A stretch of DNA of 64,000 bases, from assembly GCA_045600125.1 (NCBI GenBank), contig JAZRXH010000119.1, positions 5,374 through 69,373 on the forward strand. The letters are read 5' to 3'. Shown piece after piece: positions 31,063-40,799 of the stretch. A program made the translations under genes and the position numbers. The notes beneath the pieces are model-generated. The model worked only from the letters and a program-made list of their open reading frames with translations. It ran no database searches and was not told where the DNA came from. Source of the stretch: SIG622 sp045600125. GTDB lineage: Bacteria; Bacillota; Clostridia; Oscillospirales; CAG-382. The number at the start of each line of letters is the position of its first letter. Positions within the stretch are counted from its first letter, which is position 1.

Positions 31063-32019
31063 TCACTTTCCCCAATTCTCCGCCGCTCTTTCGCACATCT
31101 TTTCGATGTAGTCCCGCCCTTGGAGCTTTTCCAGCCACTCCTTCGGGATCGCCTCATACCCGTAAAGGGCTCCGGCAAGGCTTCCCGCAACGGCGGCGAC
31201 CGTGTCGGTGTCATCGCCGAGGTTGACTGCTTTGAGGACGCATTCCCGGTAGGAATCGGTGGTCAGAAGGCACCAAACTGCCGCTTCGAGGGTATCGACG
31301 ACGTATCCCGAGCTTCTTATCTCCTCTCGTCTGAGCTTTTCAAAATCAAACGACAGCATCCGTTCGTAATAGCGAAGCTGCGGATTCTCCCCGTAAAAGC
31401 TCACCGCACGTCTGAGCCCCGTATACACCGTCCGTTTGTCTTTGTCGCTCAGAAGATGCCACAGGATCATCGAATACAGCCCGCAGCCGACCTTTGACCG
31501 TTCGTGGGCATGGGTGAGGGCGGACGCTCTGTGGATCCGGTCGAGCATTTCCGAAGCGGTAAGAGAGTCCCGATGATAGTATAAGTACAGCGCAAACGGA
31601 GCAATCCTCATCAGCGAGCCGTTGCCGTTGTTCTGTTCGCCGGTAAGACCGCAGTGATCGACGTTTGCAGAGCCGGCAAAATAGTTTTCGATGGCAAAGC
31701 TGCAAGTGTTTCCCACGTCGAAGGTTTCCCCGGTCGGCGTAAAGGCATCCTCGTCGTACCACTTGCCGAAGTTCTCCATGATCTTTTCGAGGTCGTACGC
31801 GTTATCCGCCAGAACGTCCAGCGCGCACAGCGACATACTGGTGTCGTCCGACCACGAGCCCGCCGGTACGGGATAGGTCCCGAAGCCGGTCATATCGGTG
31901 ACCGGTTCGTCGTCCAGCTCCGCACGGGAGGCAAACTCCACCGGGACGCCGAGCGCATCGCCGACGGCGTGACCGAGAATGACGGCTTTTATTGTGTCAA
32001 GCATATTTTTGTTTTCCAT
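31063..32019 (-). CDS. ADP-ribosylglycohydrolase family protein
   Basis: Enzymes of this family remove ADP-ribose from proteins or small molecules; the best-known bacterial one, DraG, reactivates nitrogenase reductase. The 318-residue all-helical protein has the two metal-binding motifs GHAVGDALGVPVEF / SWSDDTSMSLC near the N-terminus and NLGDDTDTVAAVAGSLAGA near the C-terminus. The frame extends upstream, but the ATG at 32019 gives the family N-terminus. No ADP-ribosyltransferase partner is nearby, so the target is unknown. It lies directly downstream of the GH36 gene on the same strand but behind a terminator. Confidence 0.92.
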   Translation of the reverse strand: MENKNMLDTIKAVILGHAVGDALGVPVEFASRAELDDEPVTDMTGFGTYPVPAGSWSDDTSMSLCALDVLADNAYDLEKIMENFGKWYDEDAFTPTGETFDVGNTCSFAIENYFAGSANVDHCGLTGEQNNGNGSLMRIAPFALYLYYHRDSLTASEMLDRIHRASALTHAHERSKVGCGLYSMILWHLLSDKDKRTVYTGLRRAVSFYGENPQLRYYERMLSFDFEKLRREEIRSSGYVVDTLEAAVWCLLTTDSYRECVLKAVNLGDDTDTVAAVAGSLAGALYGYEAIPKEWLEKLQGRDYIEKMCERAAENWGK

Positions 32020-32201
32020 AAATCCTGACCATTCCTTTCGTTTGTACGGCACCGGTGCCGCTTTTCTTTGCAATGCTTTTTTGCAACAGTATACCACCTC
32101 TTTTTTTATTCGGATTTTTCGGTGCTTTTTTCCGAAAATCGCACAAAAAATGCCGAAAACCGGATCCCGCAAAAACCGTGACAGAATGGTGGTCATCCGA
32201 T

Positions 32202-32237
32202 AAAAAAGGATCGCAGGGCATTTCTGCCTTACGATCC
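32202..32237 (-). terminator. Terminator of the GH36 gene
   Basis: On the minus strand GGATCG..GGCA and TGCC..CGATCC form a long stem closed by TTTTTT (32207-32202). Confidence 0.85.
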
Positions 32238-32354
32238 TATTATAACCTGTTTACTTTCGGGAATGGTCGCTTGCCGGGCGACTTTCATCTTTTGATAAAT
32301 CTTTTTGCAAATATTTCCGTCGAAGGCGTGGGGCGAGCAGTCCCCCTGCAACAC

Positions 32355-34466
32355 TTACAAAGAAAGAATTACCACGTTTGCGGTGATATCCTCCTGCCCG
32401 GTGACGAAGAGCCTGCCGTCCCTGACGAAGATCTTATCGTCGGGATAGAGCATATCGGAAACAGAATAATCGCCGAGGAGGGGAATATCGAAGTCACGGC
32501 ACTCATGCATGGAATGGATGACGCAGAGGAGTTTTGACTTGTCCTCGGAATAGCGGGCGACGATCTGGGTGCCGGCGGGATGTCCGTAGGAGGCACGGTC
32601 GGTCGCATAGATGTAGCTGGTGCCGTGCTTGATGATGGGACTTGCCTTGGCGTAGAGCTTTTCGGCGTCGATCATCATGGCGTACTGCTCATCGGACAGC
32701 TCGAGGATCTTGCCCGACCAGCAGAGCCTTCCGAGGAAGCCTCCGGCAATGATGTATTTCGTCCGTCCGAGCGGATAATGACGCTGCAGCGAGCACCATA
32801 CCTGCGACTGTCTCGGCGGGATCAGATAGTGCAGACCGCCTGCCACGATCGGGATCTCCAAAACCTCATGAGTGTCCGAGCAGCTGGACATCGCCGTGAT
32901 ATCCATCATAGACGGCTCAAGACGGCAGCCGCCGGAAGCGCAGTTCTCGATGATGATGCCGGGAACCTTTTCTTTTATGCGCTTGAAATATTCTCTGGCG
33001 CCGATCATCTGCTGACGCACACCCTCGCCGGGGCTCTCGAAACCGTCACAGCCGAGGCCGATGCTGGCGTTGTAGTCGATTTTCAGATAGCCGAAGCCGC
33101 CGTCGTTCAGCGTGCCGATGCACACCCTGTCAAGACGGTCCCATGCCTTCCTGCTTGTCATATCGAGAAAGCTCTCGCTTCTGCCGTTGATGACGTGACC
33201 GACCACCACGTGGCCGTCCTTCCTGACCTTCATATCGTCGAATTCGGGACCGAAGGATACCGCCGCCTCGCCGGTAGCTTCGATTTCCATCCAGATGCCG
33301 GGGACGAAGCCCAGCTTCTTTACGTCGTCCGCATAGGCACGAAGACCGTCCGGGAATGCCTCCTTGTCCACGATGTCGTAGTCGCCGATCTGCCGTGCCG
33401 GGTACCAGCCCGCATCCATCACGAAGTACTTCGTGCGGGAGCCGATGCTGCGGAGCTTCCCGGCGATTTCCAACAGGAGCTTGTGGTTGGGGTGTCCCCA
33501 CGTGGTGATGAACTCGTTGAAGAGGATCGGCATACAGCCGTCGGCATCGTCGGCTTCACCGTAGGCGTCGATCGCTCTGTTCCGCATGGCAAGAAGGCGG
33601 TTCGACAGCTCGGCAATGCCGCCGCGGCAGGCGGAAACGTAGACGGCAGGAGAAGTAAAGATCTCACCGGAGGCTACGTTCTTTTTCCATGCGCCGAACT
33701 GCACGTCCGCAAGTCCGATGGAAAGAGAGAGCTTCTTGTTCGCTCTGGTAAGCTCTGCCTGCCAGGAGGCGTTATGGGCAAGATAAGCGCCCCAGATTAC
33801 GCCGTTTTCCTTGTCCTCCAGGGCAAAATACGGGTGATAGCCCTGCACCGGACGGGAGCCCACGACGCCGTATTTCAGATTTTCATAGCATCCGCCCCAC
33901 GCCTTTTCCATGGAAAGATCCACAAGATCCGTCTCCACGTGCTTTGCTTCCATCGCCCAGCCGGAACGGAAGGTGTGAAGCGTGGTCTCGTGCGCCGAAT
34001 CGGAGGTAAGATACGGGGAGAGGCAGTCGAGGGAAGCGCTCGTAAGGTACTCAAGCGTAAGCATCTTATCCGAGTCGTTGCGGAAGGATGTGGTGATCTC
34101 GGCGCCCTTGTCGCCCTCCCGGTAGGTAAGGGTATGGATGACGGCGTACTGCTCCTCCTCGCATTTCAGGAGAGTCGTGATAATGGTCACACCGTTTTCG
34201 GTCTTTACGTCCTGCGAGGCGTAGCGGAGCTTTTCGAGGCTGTCGCTGAGCTTATAGCAGTTGGAATATTTACCGGTGTTGTGATGGGACAGCTGGAGCT
34301 GTACCATGGAGCAGTTGGCGTTTTCGGCTTCGGGAGCGCTTTTACCGTCAAAGAAAGCTGCTTTGTCCTCGGTGCCTTCGGGGAGAAGCAGAAGCACACA
34401 GTGTCCTTCCCCCTCGGGAAGATAATAGCGATACGTCACATCGCCAAGGCAATAGTCCTTTATCAT
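32355..34466 (-). CDS. Glycoside hydrolase family 36 alpha-galactosidase, cytoplasmic
   Basis: Hydrolyses terminal alpha-galactosyl residues with retention. The 703-residue protein has an N-terminal beta-sandwich (about residues 1-310), a TIM barrel with FVMDAGWYP (about 348-356), the nucleophile aspartate in GYLKIDYN and the acid/base aspartate in SSCSDTHE, and a C-terminal beta domain. There is no signal peptide, so it should act inside the cell on imported raffinose-type or host glycan oligosaccharides. Length fits the family. A terminator follows and a repeat block lies upstream. Confidence 0.92.
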   Translation of the reverse strand: MIKDYCLGDVTYRYYLPEGEGHCVLLLLPEGTEDKAAFFDGKSAPEAENANCSMVQLQLSHHNTGKYSNCYKLSDSLEKLRYASQDVKTENGVTIITTLLKCEEEQYAVIHTLTYREGDKGAEITTSFRNDSDKMLTLEYLTSASLDCLSPYLTSDSAHETTLHTFRSGWAMEAKHVETDLVDLSMEKAWGGCYENLKYGVVGSRPVQGYHPYFALEDKENGVIWGAYLAHNASWQAELTRANKKLSLSIGLADVQFGAWKKNVASGEIFTSPAVYVSACRGGIAELSNRLLAMRNRAIDAYGEADDADGCMPILFNEFITTWGHPNHKLLLEIAGKLRSIGSRTKYFVMDAGWYPARQIGDYDIVDKEAFPDGLRAYADDVKKLGFVPGIWMEIEATGEAAVSFGPEFDDMKVRKDGHVVVGHVINGRSESFLDMTSRKAWDRLDRVCIGTLNDGGFGYLKIDYNASIGLGCDGFESPGEGVRQQMIGAREYFKRIKEKVPGIIIENCASGGCRLEPSMMDITAMSSCSDTHEVLEIPIVAGGLHYLIPPRQSQVWCSLQRHYPLGRTKYIIAGGFLGRLCWSGKILELSDEQYAMMIDAEKLYAKASPIIKHGTSYIYATDRASYGHPAGTQIVARYSEDKSKLLCVIHSMHECRDFDIPLLGDYSVSDMLYPDDKIFVRDGRLFVTGQEDITANVVILSL

Positions 34467-34692
34467 TTCGGTTTTGTCCTTTCTGATTCCTTTTTATACT
34501 TTACGGCAAAAAACTATTGCCCTTTTGCAAAAGAGCCCGAATGCAGGATTCCCCGCCCCCGGCAAAGCAGTTTTGCCGTAGCCATCACCTATATTATACC
34601 AACGATCAAGGCACGAGTCAAGGAAAATTTTCTTTTGTTCCGTCTCCCTTTCATCACGGCTCCACATTTCCACCTCTCCAAATAATCAAATC

Positions 34693-35180
34693 TCCGCTGA
34701 GGTCGGCTTTTGACCTCAGCGGACAGTAGGCACTAACCCTTTATTCTAAAAAACACCCGTCAAAGTCCGTATGGACTTTGACTATTTGAAAGTTTTCGCC
34801 CGCCTTTTTGCGGGGATGCCCCTGCGGGCACCTCGGAAGGATTGCACCTCAGACAAGACCGCAATCCCCGATGCCCGAAACTGTCCCCGTTTTGCCGCCA
34901 TATATCCAAGCGGCAAAACTCACTGCTTTCTCCAAGCCCTCAATATAACCTCTGTTGCGGCACTGCTTTATGTCGCAACAGACAGTAGGCAATGACCCTT
35001 TACTCCAAAAAATCTCCGTCAAAGTCCGTATGGACTTTGACTATTTGAAAGTTTTCGCCCGCCTTTTTCAAAAGGCGGCGATGGGGTGCAGGGGGCGAGC
35101 AGCCCCCTGCAATAGGCGTAGACGCAGTGGGGCGAGCAGCCCCTGCAATAGGCGGAATATGGGGCGAGCAGCCCCATAAT
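34693..35180. repeat. Composite palindromic repeats between GH36 and GH29 genes
   Basis: Contents: TCCGCTGAGGTC/GACCTCAGCGGA (34693-34723, perfect), GTCAAAGTCC/GGACTTTGAC (34759-34782), a GTTTTGCCGC/GCGGCAAAAC module (34889-34919), a second GTCAAAGTCC stem (35018-35041), the CCGCC hairpin, and three heads in a row (about 35088-35180). No gene is supported between 34467 and 35391. Confidence 0.82.
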
Positions 35181-35222
35181 ATGTCAATGCTGTTTTTCAC
35201 ATGTTTTTTAATAAAAAACACA

Positions 35223-35251
35223 TTGAAAAAGGGACCCGTCTGTGTTATGAT
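35223..35251 (+). promoter_or_regulatory. Promoter for the GH29 gene
   Basis: TTGAAA (35223-35228), 17 bases, TATGAT (35246-35251), giving a leader of about 135 bases. Confidence 0.7.
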
Positions 35252-35391
35252 AGCAATAAGAAACAGCGGTAATTTCTCCTGCTCCTTGCTTACGATACGG
35301 CGAAAAATCGGGTCGGCACGAAGGCAGGATGTCGGAGCCGCTGCATATACTGCTTTGTATATGACAAAAATCACATTTCGGAGGTAACGCC

Positions 35392-36717
35392 ATGTCAAGC
35401 TACGTTCGCAGAAAAACCCCCGGCGATACCGAGTGGTTCGTACACGACCGCTTCGGTATGTTCATCCATTGGGGACTCTACGCTCTTCCCGCCCGCCACG
35501 AGTGGATCAAGAACAAGGAAAGGATCCCCGAAGCCAAATATCAGAAATACTTTGAGCACTTCGACCCCGATCTTTACGATCCCAAGGACTGGGCGAAAAA
35601 GGCGAAGGCGGCGGGCATGAAGTACGTCGTCCTCACCACCAAGCATCACGAAGGCTTCTGCTTGTTTGATTCGCAGTACACCGATTACAAATGCACCAAC
35701 ACCCCCGCCGGGCGTGACCTTGTGAAGGAGTACGTGGACGCCTTCCGAGCCGAAGGTCTCCACATCGGCTTCTACTATTCCCTCATCGACTGGCATCACC
35801 CGGATTTCGTCATCGACCACCTGCATCCCAGAGCCTACGACGAAAACGTGGACGAGCTGAACAAAGGCAGGGATATGCACCGCTATGCGGAATATATGCG
35901 GAATCAGGTCACCGAGCTTCTCACCAACTACGGCAAAATCGACATTCTCTGGTTCGACTTCTCCTACCCCGCCGCCACCAATTTCAAGCCGCCCCGCGAC
36001 TGGATGAAGGGAAAAGGCGCCGAGGATTGGGAAGCGGAAGAGCTCATCGCCACCGCAAGAAAACTTCAGCCCGGTATCATCATCGACAACCGGACAACGA
36101 TCGAGCAGGATCTCTGGACTCCCGAGCAGTATCAGCCTACCGAGTGGGTGCGCCATAAGGAAACCGGCGAGCTGGTAACGTGGGAAGCGTGTCAGACCTT
36201 CTCCGGCTCATGGGGATATTATCGGGACGAATCCACATGGAAATCCCCGGAAATGCTCCTTCGGATGCTGATCAATACCGTTTCCCTCGGCGGAAACCTT
36301 CTCATGAACGTAGGTCCCACCGCAAGAGGCTACATCGACTACCGTGCCGAAGCGGCGCTCGGCGTATACGCGGAGTGGATGAAATACAACTCCCGCTCGA
36401 TTTACGGCTGTACCATGGCGGAGCCGGAGTTCACCGCCCCCGATGACTGCCGCCTCACCCAGAGAGAGGACGGAAAGCGTCTCTACATCCACATTTACGC
36501 CTACCCCTTCAAGCACCTCCGTGTGAAAGGCCTTGCCGGTAAGATCGACTATGCCCAGTTCCTCCACGACGCCAGCGAAGTCCTTTATATCGAGGAAAAG
36601 ATGTCGAACGACGCAAACTTTGAAGGAAGCAACGACCTTGCGAGCGACGTGGTATTCAAGCTTCCCGACGTGAAGCCCCATTGCCTCATCCCCGTTATCG
36701 AAGTGTTCCTCAAGTAA
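35392..36717 (+). CDS. Glycoside hydrolase family 29 alpha-L-fucosidase, cytoplasmic
   Basis: Removes alpha-linked L-fucose from oligosaccharides by a retaining mechanism. The 441-residue protein starts with the family TIM-barrel landmarks WFVHDRFGMFIHWGLYALPA and YVVLTTKHHEGFCLFDS (about residues 12-31 and 77-93). The nucleophile aspartate is in DILWFDFSYP. The C-terminal 80 residues form the usual beta-sandwich. There is no signal peptide, so substrates must be imported. GGAGGT lies 6 bases before the ATG, and a terminator follows. A shorter second GH29 lies at 41391-42374. Confidence 0.93.
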   Translation: MSSYVRRKTPGDTEWFVHDRFGMFIHWGLYALPARHEWIKNKERIPEAKYQKYFEHFDPDLYDPKDWAKKAKAAGMKYVVLTTKHHEGFCLFDSQYTDYKCTNTPAGRDLVKEYVDAFRAEGLHIGFYYSLIDWHHPDFVIDHLHPRAYDENVDELNKGRDMHRYAEYMRNQVTELLTNYGKIDILWFDFSYPAATNFKPPRDWMKGKGAEDWEAEELIATARKLQPGIIIDNRTTIEQDLWTPEQYQPTEWVRHKETGELVTWEACQTFSGSWGYYRDESTWKSPEMLLRMLINTVSLGGNLLMNVGPTARGYIDYRAEAALGVYAEWMKYNSRSIYGCTMAEPEFTAPDDCRLTQREDGKRLYIHIYAYPFKHLRVKGLAGKIDYAQFLHDASEVLYIEEKMSNDANFEGSNDLASDVVFKLPDVKPHCLIPVIEVFLK

Positions 36718-36790
36718 GCAGCCCCCAAGGGGTGACAACCCATTCAACCCGCTTTTCAATTTCGGGCAGAATTCAACCAAGACAGCAAAA

Positions 36791-36824
36791 CCGCCGAGAG
36801 GTTTTCCCTTTCGGCGGCGTTTTT
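36791..36824 (+). terminator. Terminator of the GH29 gene
   Basis: CCGCCGA (36791-36797) and TCGGCGG (36811-36817) close a hairpin followed by CGTTTTTG. Confidence 0.85.
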
Positions 36825-36830
36825 GTTTAT

Positions 36831-37343
36831 TCAGTGTGTGCTGTCGTAGTACCCGACGAGGATGTCGACGATCTGCCGCTCGTGGGTATAGTAATACTCG
36901 TCAGCTTCGTCGAAAATCTCGGTTTCTTCCTCGGTATAGTCATCTTTTTCAAAGTCGAAGACCGCTTTTGCCTTATGAAAGTTTTCAAGAAGGTCCTCCG
37001 GAAGTACCTTTTCGAGCTCGGCAATGATCTTTTCCGGATCCTCTGCGGCGTTGCAGATATTGAACAGCCATCCCTCGTGACCTTCGCCGTTGATGCCGCA
37101 GTCGTAGTCAACCAGCGCATAGATGCCGAAATCTTCCTTCTCGAGCTCGCCGCTTTCCCATTTATCCATGAGAGCATTGATCTTGCCGTCTTCGTCAAGC
37201 GATTCTACGATCGCACCTCCTGCGGTGTCCGAATTGCCCTCGTCTTTACCGATATCTTTCGGCACATTTACACCCGTGCAGGAAAATAAGCAAAACGATA
37301 GAACCGCTGCAAGAAATGACATAACGATCTTTCTGATTTCCAT
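36831..37343 (-). CDS. Acidic lipoprotein of unknown function
   Basis: The 170-residue protein has a lipoprotein signal peptide (MSFLAAVLSFCLFSC, lipobox LFSC with cysteine at residue 22). The mature part is strongly acidic (many D and E) and carries a YTEEETEIFDEADEYYYTHE stretch near the end. It would be lipid-anchored on the outer face of the membrane. I recognise no family. AAAGGA lies about 11 bases upstream of the ATG. It is convergent with the GH29 gene and close to the cohesin-like/dockerin locus. Confidence 0.72.
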   Translation of the reverse strand: MEIRKIVMSFLAAVLSFCLFSCTGVNVPKDIGKDEGNSDTAGGAIVESLDEDGKINALMDKWESGELEKEDFGIYALVDYDCGINGEGHEGWLFNICNAAEDPEKIIAELEKVLPEDLLENFHKAKAVFDFEKDDYTEEETEIFDEADEYYYTHERQIVDILVGYYDSTH

Positions 37344-37536
37344 ATTTTAATCCGTTCCTTTCACATATTGCTGTCTTTGTGCCGTATTTCACTGCGCAGA
37401 AAAGCGGGGTCCGCATCGGGTCAATGCTTTACACTTCCGTACAGATTTTGCACCCGTCCCGACGGTACAAAAAATGGGGAGAGATAAACGTCTGCTTATC
37501 TCTCCCCTTGGGTCATACTATTGTGTCAGCGCTTAA

Positions 37537-39918
37537 TCAGCCTTCTGCAGCGGTCGCACCATAGTTTGCCTTAACGAATGCGAGGTCTGCAATGGTAACT
37601 ACGCCGTCCTCGTTGATATCCACACAGAGAACTTCGTCATCTGTGAGAGCATTATCAACGTCAAAGCCTCTTACGACTCTTACGAAGTCGGCGAGGTCGA
37701 TCTTGCCGTCACCGGTCTTTGCATCTGCGCTGTTCTTGATATCACCGGGAACGAGGTCGATCCGTTCGATCGTGCCGTTCTCAACTGCCTTGAATTCAAC
37801 AATGTCGGAAACAAGGTAGCCGTTCTTCTTTACGACGAGCGAATAGCCGCCTGCAGCGATTTCAAGAGTATACGCAACGTCGCCGCCATCGGAAACAGTC
37901 TCTTCGGTTTCGAGGAGTACGTCATCCGCATAAACGGAACCGTCAAGGTTGAAGATCGTTGCATAAGCAGGAGCCTTTGCAGCGCCGCTTTCACGGGCAA
38001 CTCCGAGGATACCGGTAAGAGTGAATACGGGAACATCACTGATGGTCTCTTCGACGGGATCAATGACAACGGGCTTTTCGATGACTTCAAGTCCGGTACC
38101 TGCGGGAATGTAAACGTAGCTTGTACCGTTGGAGACATACTTCTTAGCTGCAACAGATGCACCGTAGAATCTTGTTGCGGAATCTTCGGTCTTGAATTCT
38201 GCTGCGCCGATGTACTTGAAGGTGAGCTTACCAAGGAGTACGGGTTCGTCCACTGCGTCGATGCACTTGCCGGCAACGATGCCTTCCTGATCGAGCAGAA
38301 CTGCGTTCTCGTAGTGACCTTCGGTATTTACTTCAAATGCGGGAGCACCGCCAACGTTGAAGGTGTCGAGACCTTCAGCGGGAGCAAAGCTTACGAACTG
38401 GAGCTGAGCCTTGTCGTAATCGAAGCCGAACGCTACGTTGTCAGCCTTAACGCCGCTGAAGTAGAGCTCTACCGTATAGTCGTCATTGTATTCGTTGTAT
38501 ACAGCCTTGGGAGTGATGAGAGCTACGCCCTCTTCCTGCCAGATAGCCGTGAAGTTGGTGGCTGCGGTAGGAGTGAAGGATGCGCCTGCGTTGAAGAGTG
38601 CCGTGCCGTTGCTCCAGCCTACGAACTCATAGCCTTCTGCGGCAGCGGGAGCTGCGGGAAGAACGAGAGCGGGTGTGCCGTACTCATAAACAACGGCTGC
38701 GGGAGCCTGCGTGCCTTCTGCGGCATGATCGCCGAGTGCGAAGGTTACGTTGTATTCGTAAGCCTTCCAAGCAGCGGTGAAGGTCATGTCAGAGGAAACG
38801 GCAACTTCTGCGAGAGGTGCGTAGGTCGTGGTTCCGTCAGACCAGCCGAGGAAGCTGTAGCCAACCTCTGCAAGAGCGGCGGGAAGCTTGACCTTATTGC
38901 CTTCGGTGATCACTTCGGAGGTTCTCGAAAGAGTACCGTGACCGCCGTCTGCGTAGGTGATGTTGTACTTGGCAAGCTCTCTCCACTGAGCCACTACAGT
39001 CGTTTTAGCAGTGGGAATGAAGCCGATGCCGGGGCCGAGCAGGGAATCGCCGACCTTCCAGCCGTCAAATACGTATCCGTTTGCTGCTGCAGGAGCCTCG
39101 GGAAGGATGATTCCGGGGTCGCCTTCCGTCCAGGTGATCGATGCGGGAGCAACAGCGCCCTTTGCGGCATGATCGCCGAGAGAGAAGTTTACGATGTACT
39201 TTGTCGTAACGCCCTTAACGGTGAACTCTGCGGGATATGCCGTGTAGGGAAGGAATATGCCCTTGCTGTAGGTCATAATACCGTCATCCATCCACTGAAC
39301 GAAATAAGTGTTGGGATCATACGGAGGCTTGGAAATCCTGCCGTCGGTATCGATCGCAATAACCTGCTCAGCCGATGTGATGGTATCTTTTATCTTGAAG
39401 GTGAATTCTGCAAAAAGGACACCGGTAGATTCCGGTTCTCCTGCGTCTTCGTTCGATGCAGGACCATTATCCGGCAACAGCCAAACGAAGTCGATGGTGC
39501 CGTCTCCGTGGTCGTTATAGTCACCAAACGTCTGGTCATAATTAATGAAGGGAGTCGGATTCTTGGTAACTGCTCTGTTCCTTCCGGATCCGGTCGCTAC
39601 TTGTTCCGTCTCGATAAGCTCAACAGAGTCAGTGTCGTAAAGAAGTCTTACAACACCCGTGTTGGGACCGACTTTACCGAAATACCACATCTTGATTTCG
39701 ACGTTGTCGCCGATCTCATATTCCAGCTTATCGGAAGTAAGTTCAAATACGTACTCTCCGGGATCGTCGGGGATCTTATAATCGTCGACCCACTCAAAAT
39801 ACTGTTCTCTGTCCTCAAAAAATTCGGTAACGTGGGGAACAGCCGCCATAACCGGTGCTGACAGAAGTGCTGCTGTCAAGACTCCTGCAAAACCGGCGAG
39901 AATTTTCTTCATCTGCAT
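37537..39918 (-). CDS. Secreted cohesin-like / InlB-B-repeat / dockerin protein
   Basis: The 793-residue secreted protein has, in order: a signal peptide (about residues 1-25, ending PVMAA), a cohesin-like beta-sandwich (about 50-235), three Listeria-Bacteroides (InlB B) repeats each ending GW...W (about 238-450), a second cohesin-like domain (about 455-600), a carboxypeptidase-regulatory-like domain (about 625-725), and a type I dockerin with two calcium loops (DAKTGDGKIDLADF and DINEDGVVTIADL). Dockerins bind cohesins, the basis of cellulosomes, so the protein could both accept and offer contacts. It follows the 240-residue gene by 27 bases, with AGAGGAG before the ATG. The cohesin calls are by overall pattern and need a profile search. 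Confidence 0.78.
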   Translation of the reverse strand: MQMKKILAGFAGVLTAALLSAPVMAAVPHVTEFFEDREQYFEWVDDYKIPDDPGEYVFELTSDKLEYEIGDNVEIKMWYFGKVGPNTGVVRLLYDTDSVELIETEQVATGSGRNRAVTKNPTPFINYDQTFGDYNDHGDGTIDFVWLLPDNGPASNEDAGEPESTGVLFAEFTFKIKDTITSAEQVIAIDTDGRISKPPYDPNTYFVQWMDDGIMTYSKGIFLPYTAYPAEFTVKGVTTKYIVNFSLGDHAAKGAVAPASITWTEGDPGIILPEAPAAANGYVFDGWKVGDSLLGPGIGFIPTAKTTVVAQWRELAKYNITYADGGHGTLSRTSEVITEGNKVKLPAALAEVGYSFLGWSDGTTTYAPLAEVAVSSDMTFTAAWKAYEYNVTFALGDHAAEGTQAPAAVVYEYGTPALVLPAAPAAAEGYEFVGWSNGTALFNAGASFTPTAATNFTAIWQEEGVALITPKAVYNEYNDDYTVELYFSGVKADNVAFGFDYDKAQLQFVSFAPAEGLDTFNVGGAPAFEVNTEGHYENAVLLDQEGIVAGKCIDAVDEPVLLGKLTFKYIGAAEFKTEDSATRFYGASVAAKKYVSNGTSYVYIPAGTGLEVIEKPVVIDPVEETISDVPVFTLTGILGVARESGAAKAPAYATIFNLDGSVYADDVLLETEETVSDGGDVAYTLEIAAGGYSLVVKKNGYLVSDIVEFKAVENGTIERIDLVPGDIKNSADAKTGDGKIDLADFVRVVRGFDVDNALTDDEVLCVDINEDGVVTIADLAFVKANYGATAAEG

Positions 39919-39945
39919 GGTGTATAACTCCTCTTTCTATATCTG

Positions 39946-40668
39946 TCAGCGGCCAAGGAAGATCTGAAGGATGTTCGCTGCGTCAACCGAGTTAACGATG
40001 CCGTTGCCGTCAACGTCAGCTACTGCAAGTTGAGCTGCGGTAAGCGGAACAGTGGACTTGCCGAGGAAGTGCTGGAGAACGAGAGATGCGTCAACCGAGT
40101 TAACGATACCGTTGCCGTCAACATCGCCGAGAAGTCCGATATCGCCGTCTTCGTAGGTAACGGTGCCGTTTTCAATGTCAACAGCTACTACTTCGCCGTT
40201 ATCTTCGAAAATGCTGTCCATCACAGTTACGGTAAAGGTGTTTTCATCGGCAACCTTATCTGCATCAACTGCGAAGTTGAGGTTGAAGAGGGTACCCGAT
40301 TCGTCTTCAATATTGTAGAGGCAAGCTGCAACGATCTTAACGATGCTGTTTTCTGCGTCGTCAACGATAACATAGGTGGGTCCTTCGTAGCCGCCGAGAG
40401 AAAGCCAGAAAGTATCTTCGTACGCTTCGTCGATCGCACCGTCTACAAAGGTAAAGCCTTCGGGATATGCTACTTCAAAGCCGATGGTGTTGAAGCCTTC
40501 GGTGTTGCCTTCAAAGTCAACGGATACTGCGAGAGTGGTGTCAGCGGAGGTGATCGTGTCCTTTTCGGGGGTAGCCTTGATGATCATACCGCCTTCAGCA
40601 TTTGCCGTGAAGCATGCGCAGGATGCGAAAAGCATTACTGCTGCCATTGCCATAGAGAGTTTTTTCAT
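39946..40668 (-). CDS. Secreted cohesin-like protein with C-terminal dockerin
   Basis: The 240-residue protein has a signal peptide ending ANA (about residue 24), one cohesin-like domain (about 28-175), and a type I dockerin whose two calcium loops are identical in the core (DVDGNGIVNSVDA twice, about residues 181-240). Such a compact single-cohesin/dockerin layout fits a small adaptor that links complexes at the cell surface. AAGGAG precedes the ATG and a promoter lies about 95 bases upstream. It is the first gene of a two-gene operon with the 793-residue protein. Confidence 0.8.
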   Translation of the reverse strand: MKKLSMAMAAVMLFASCACFTANAEGGMIIKATPEKDTITSADTTLAVSVDFEGNTEGFNTIGFEVAYPEGFTFVDGAIDEAYEDTFWLSLGGYEGPTYVIVDDAENSIVKIVAACLYNIEDESGTLFNLNFAVDADKVADENTFTVTVMDSIFEDNGEVVAVDIENGTVTYEDGDIGLLGDVDGNGIVNSVDASLVLQHFLGKSTVPLTAAQLAVADVDGNGIVNSVDAANILQIFLGR

Positions 40669-40764
40669 GAGATTCAGCTCCTTAAAAAATTTTTCGGATT
40701 GCTCCGTTTGGCATCACGGTCGATTTCGCTGTTTCGAGTCCTATGATACCTTATCTTAGCTTAT

Positions 40765-40793
40765 ATTATATATGCTTCTGCAAGAAAAATCAA
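40765..40793 (-). promoter_or_regulatory. Promoter for the cohesin-like/dockerin operon
   Basis: Minus-strand TTGATT (40793-40788), 17 bases, TATAAT (40770-40765). Confidence 0.7.
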
Positions 40794-40799
40794 GTAGTA

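Noticed and set aside
32580..34685. 701-codon plus-strand frame opposite GH36
   Set aside because: Shadow of the GH36 gene; no ribosome site and no recognisable domain.
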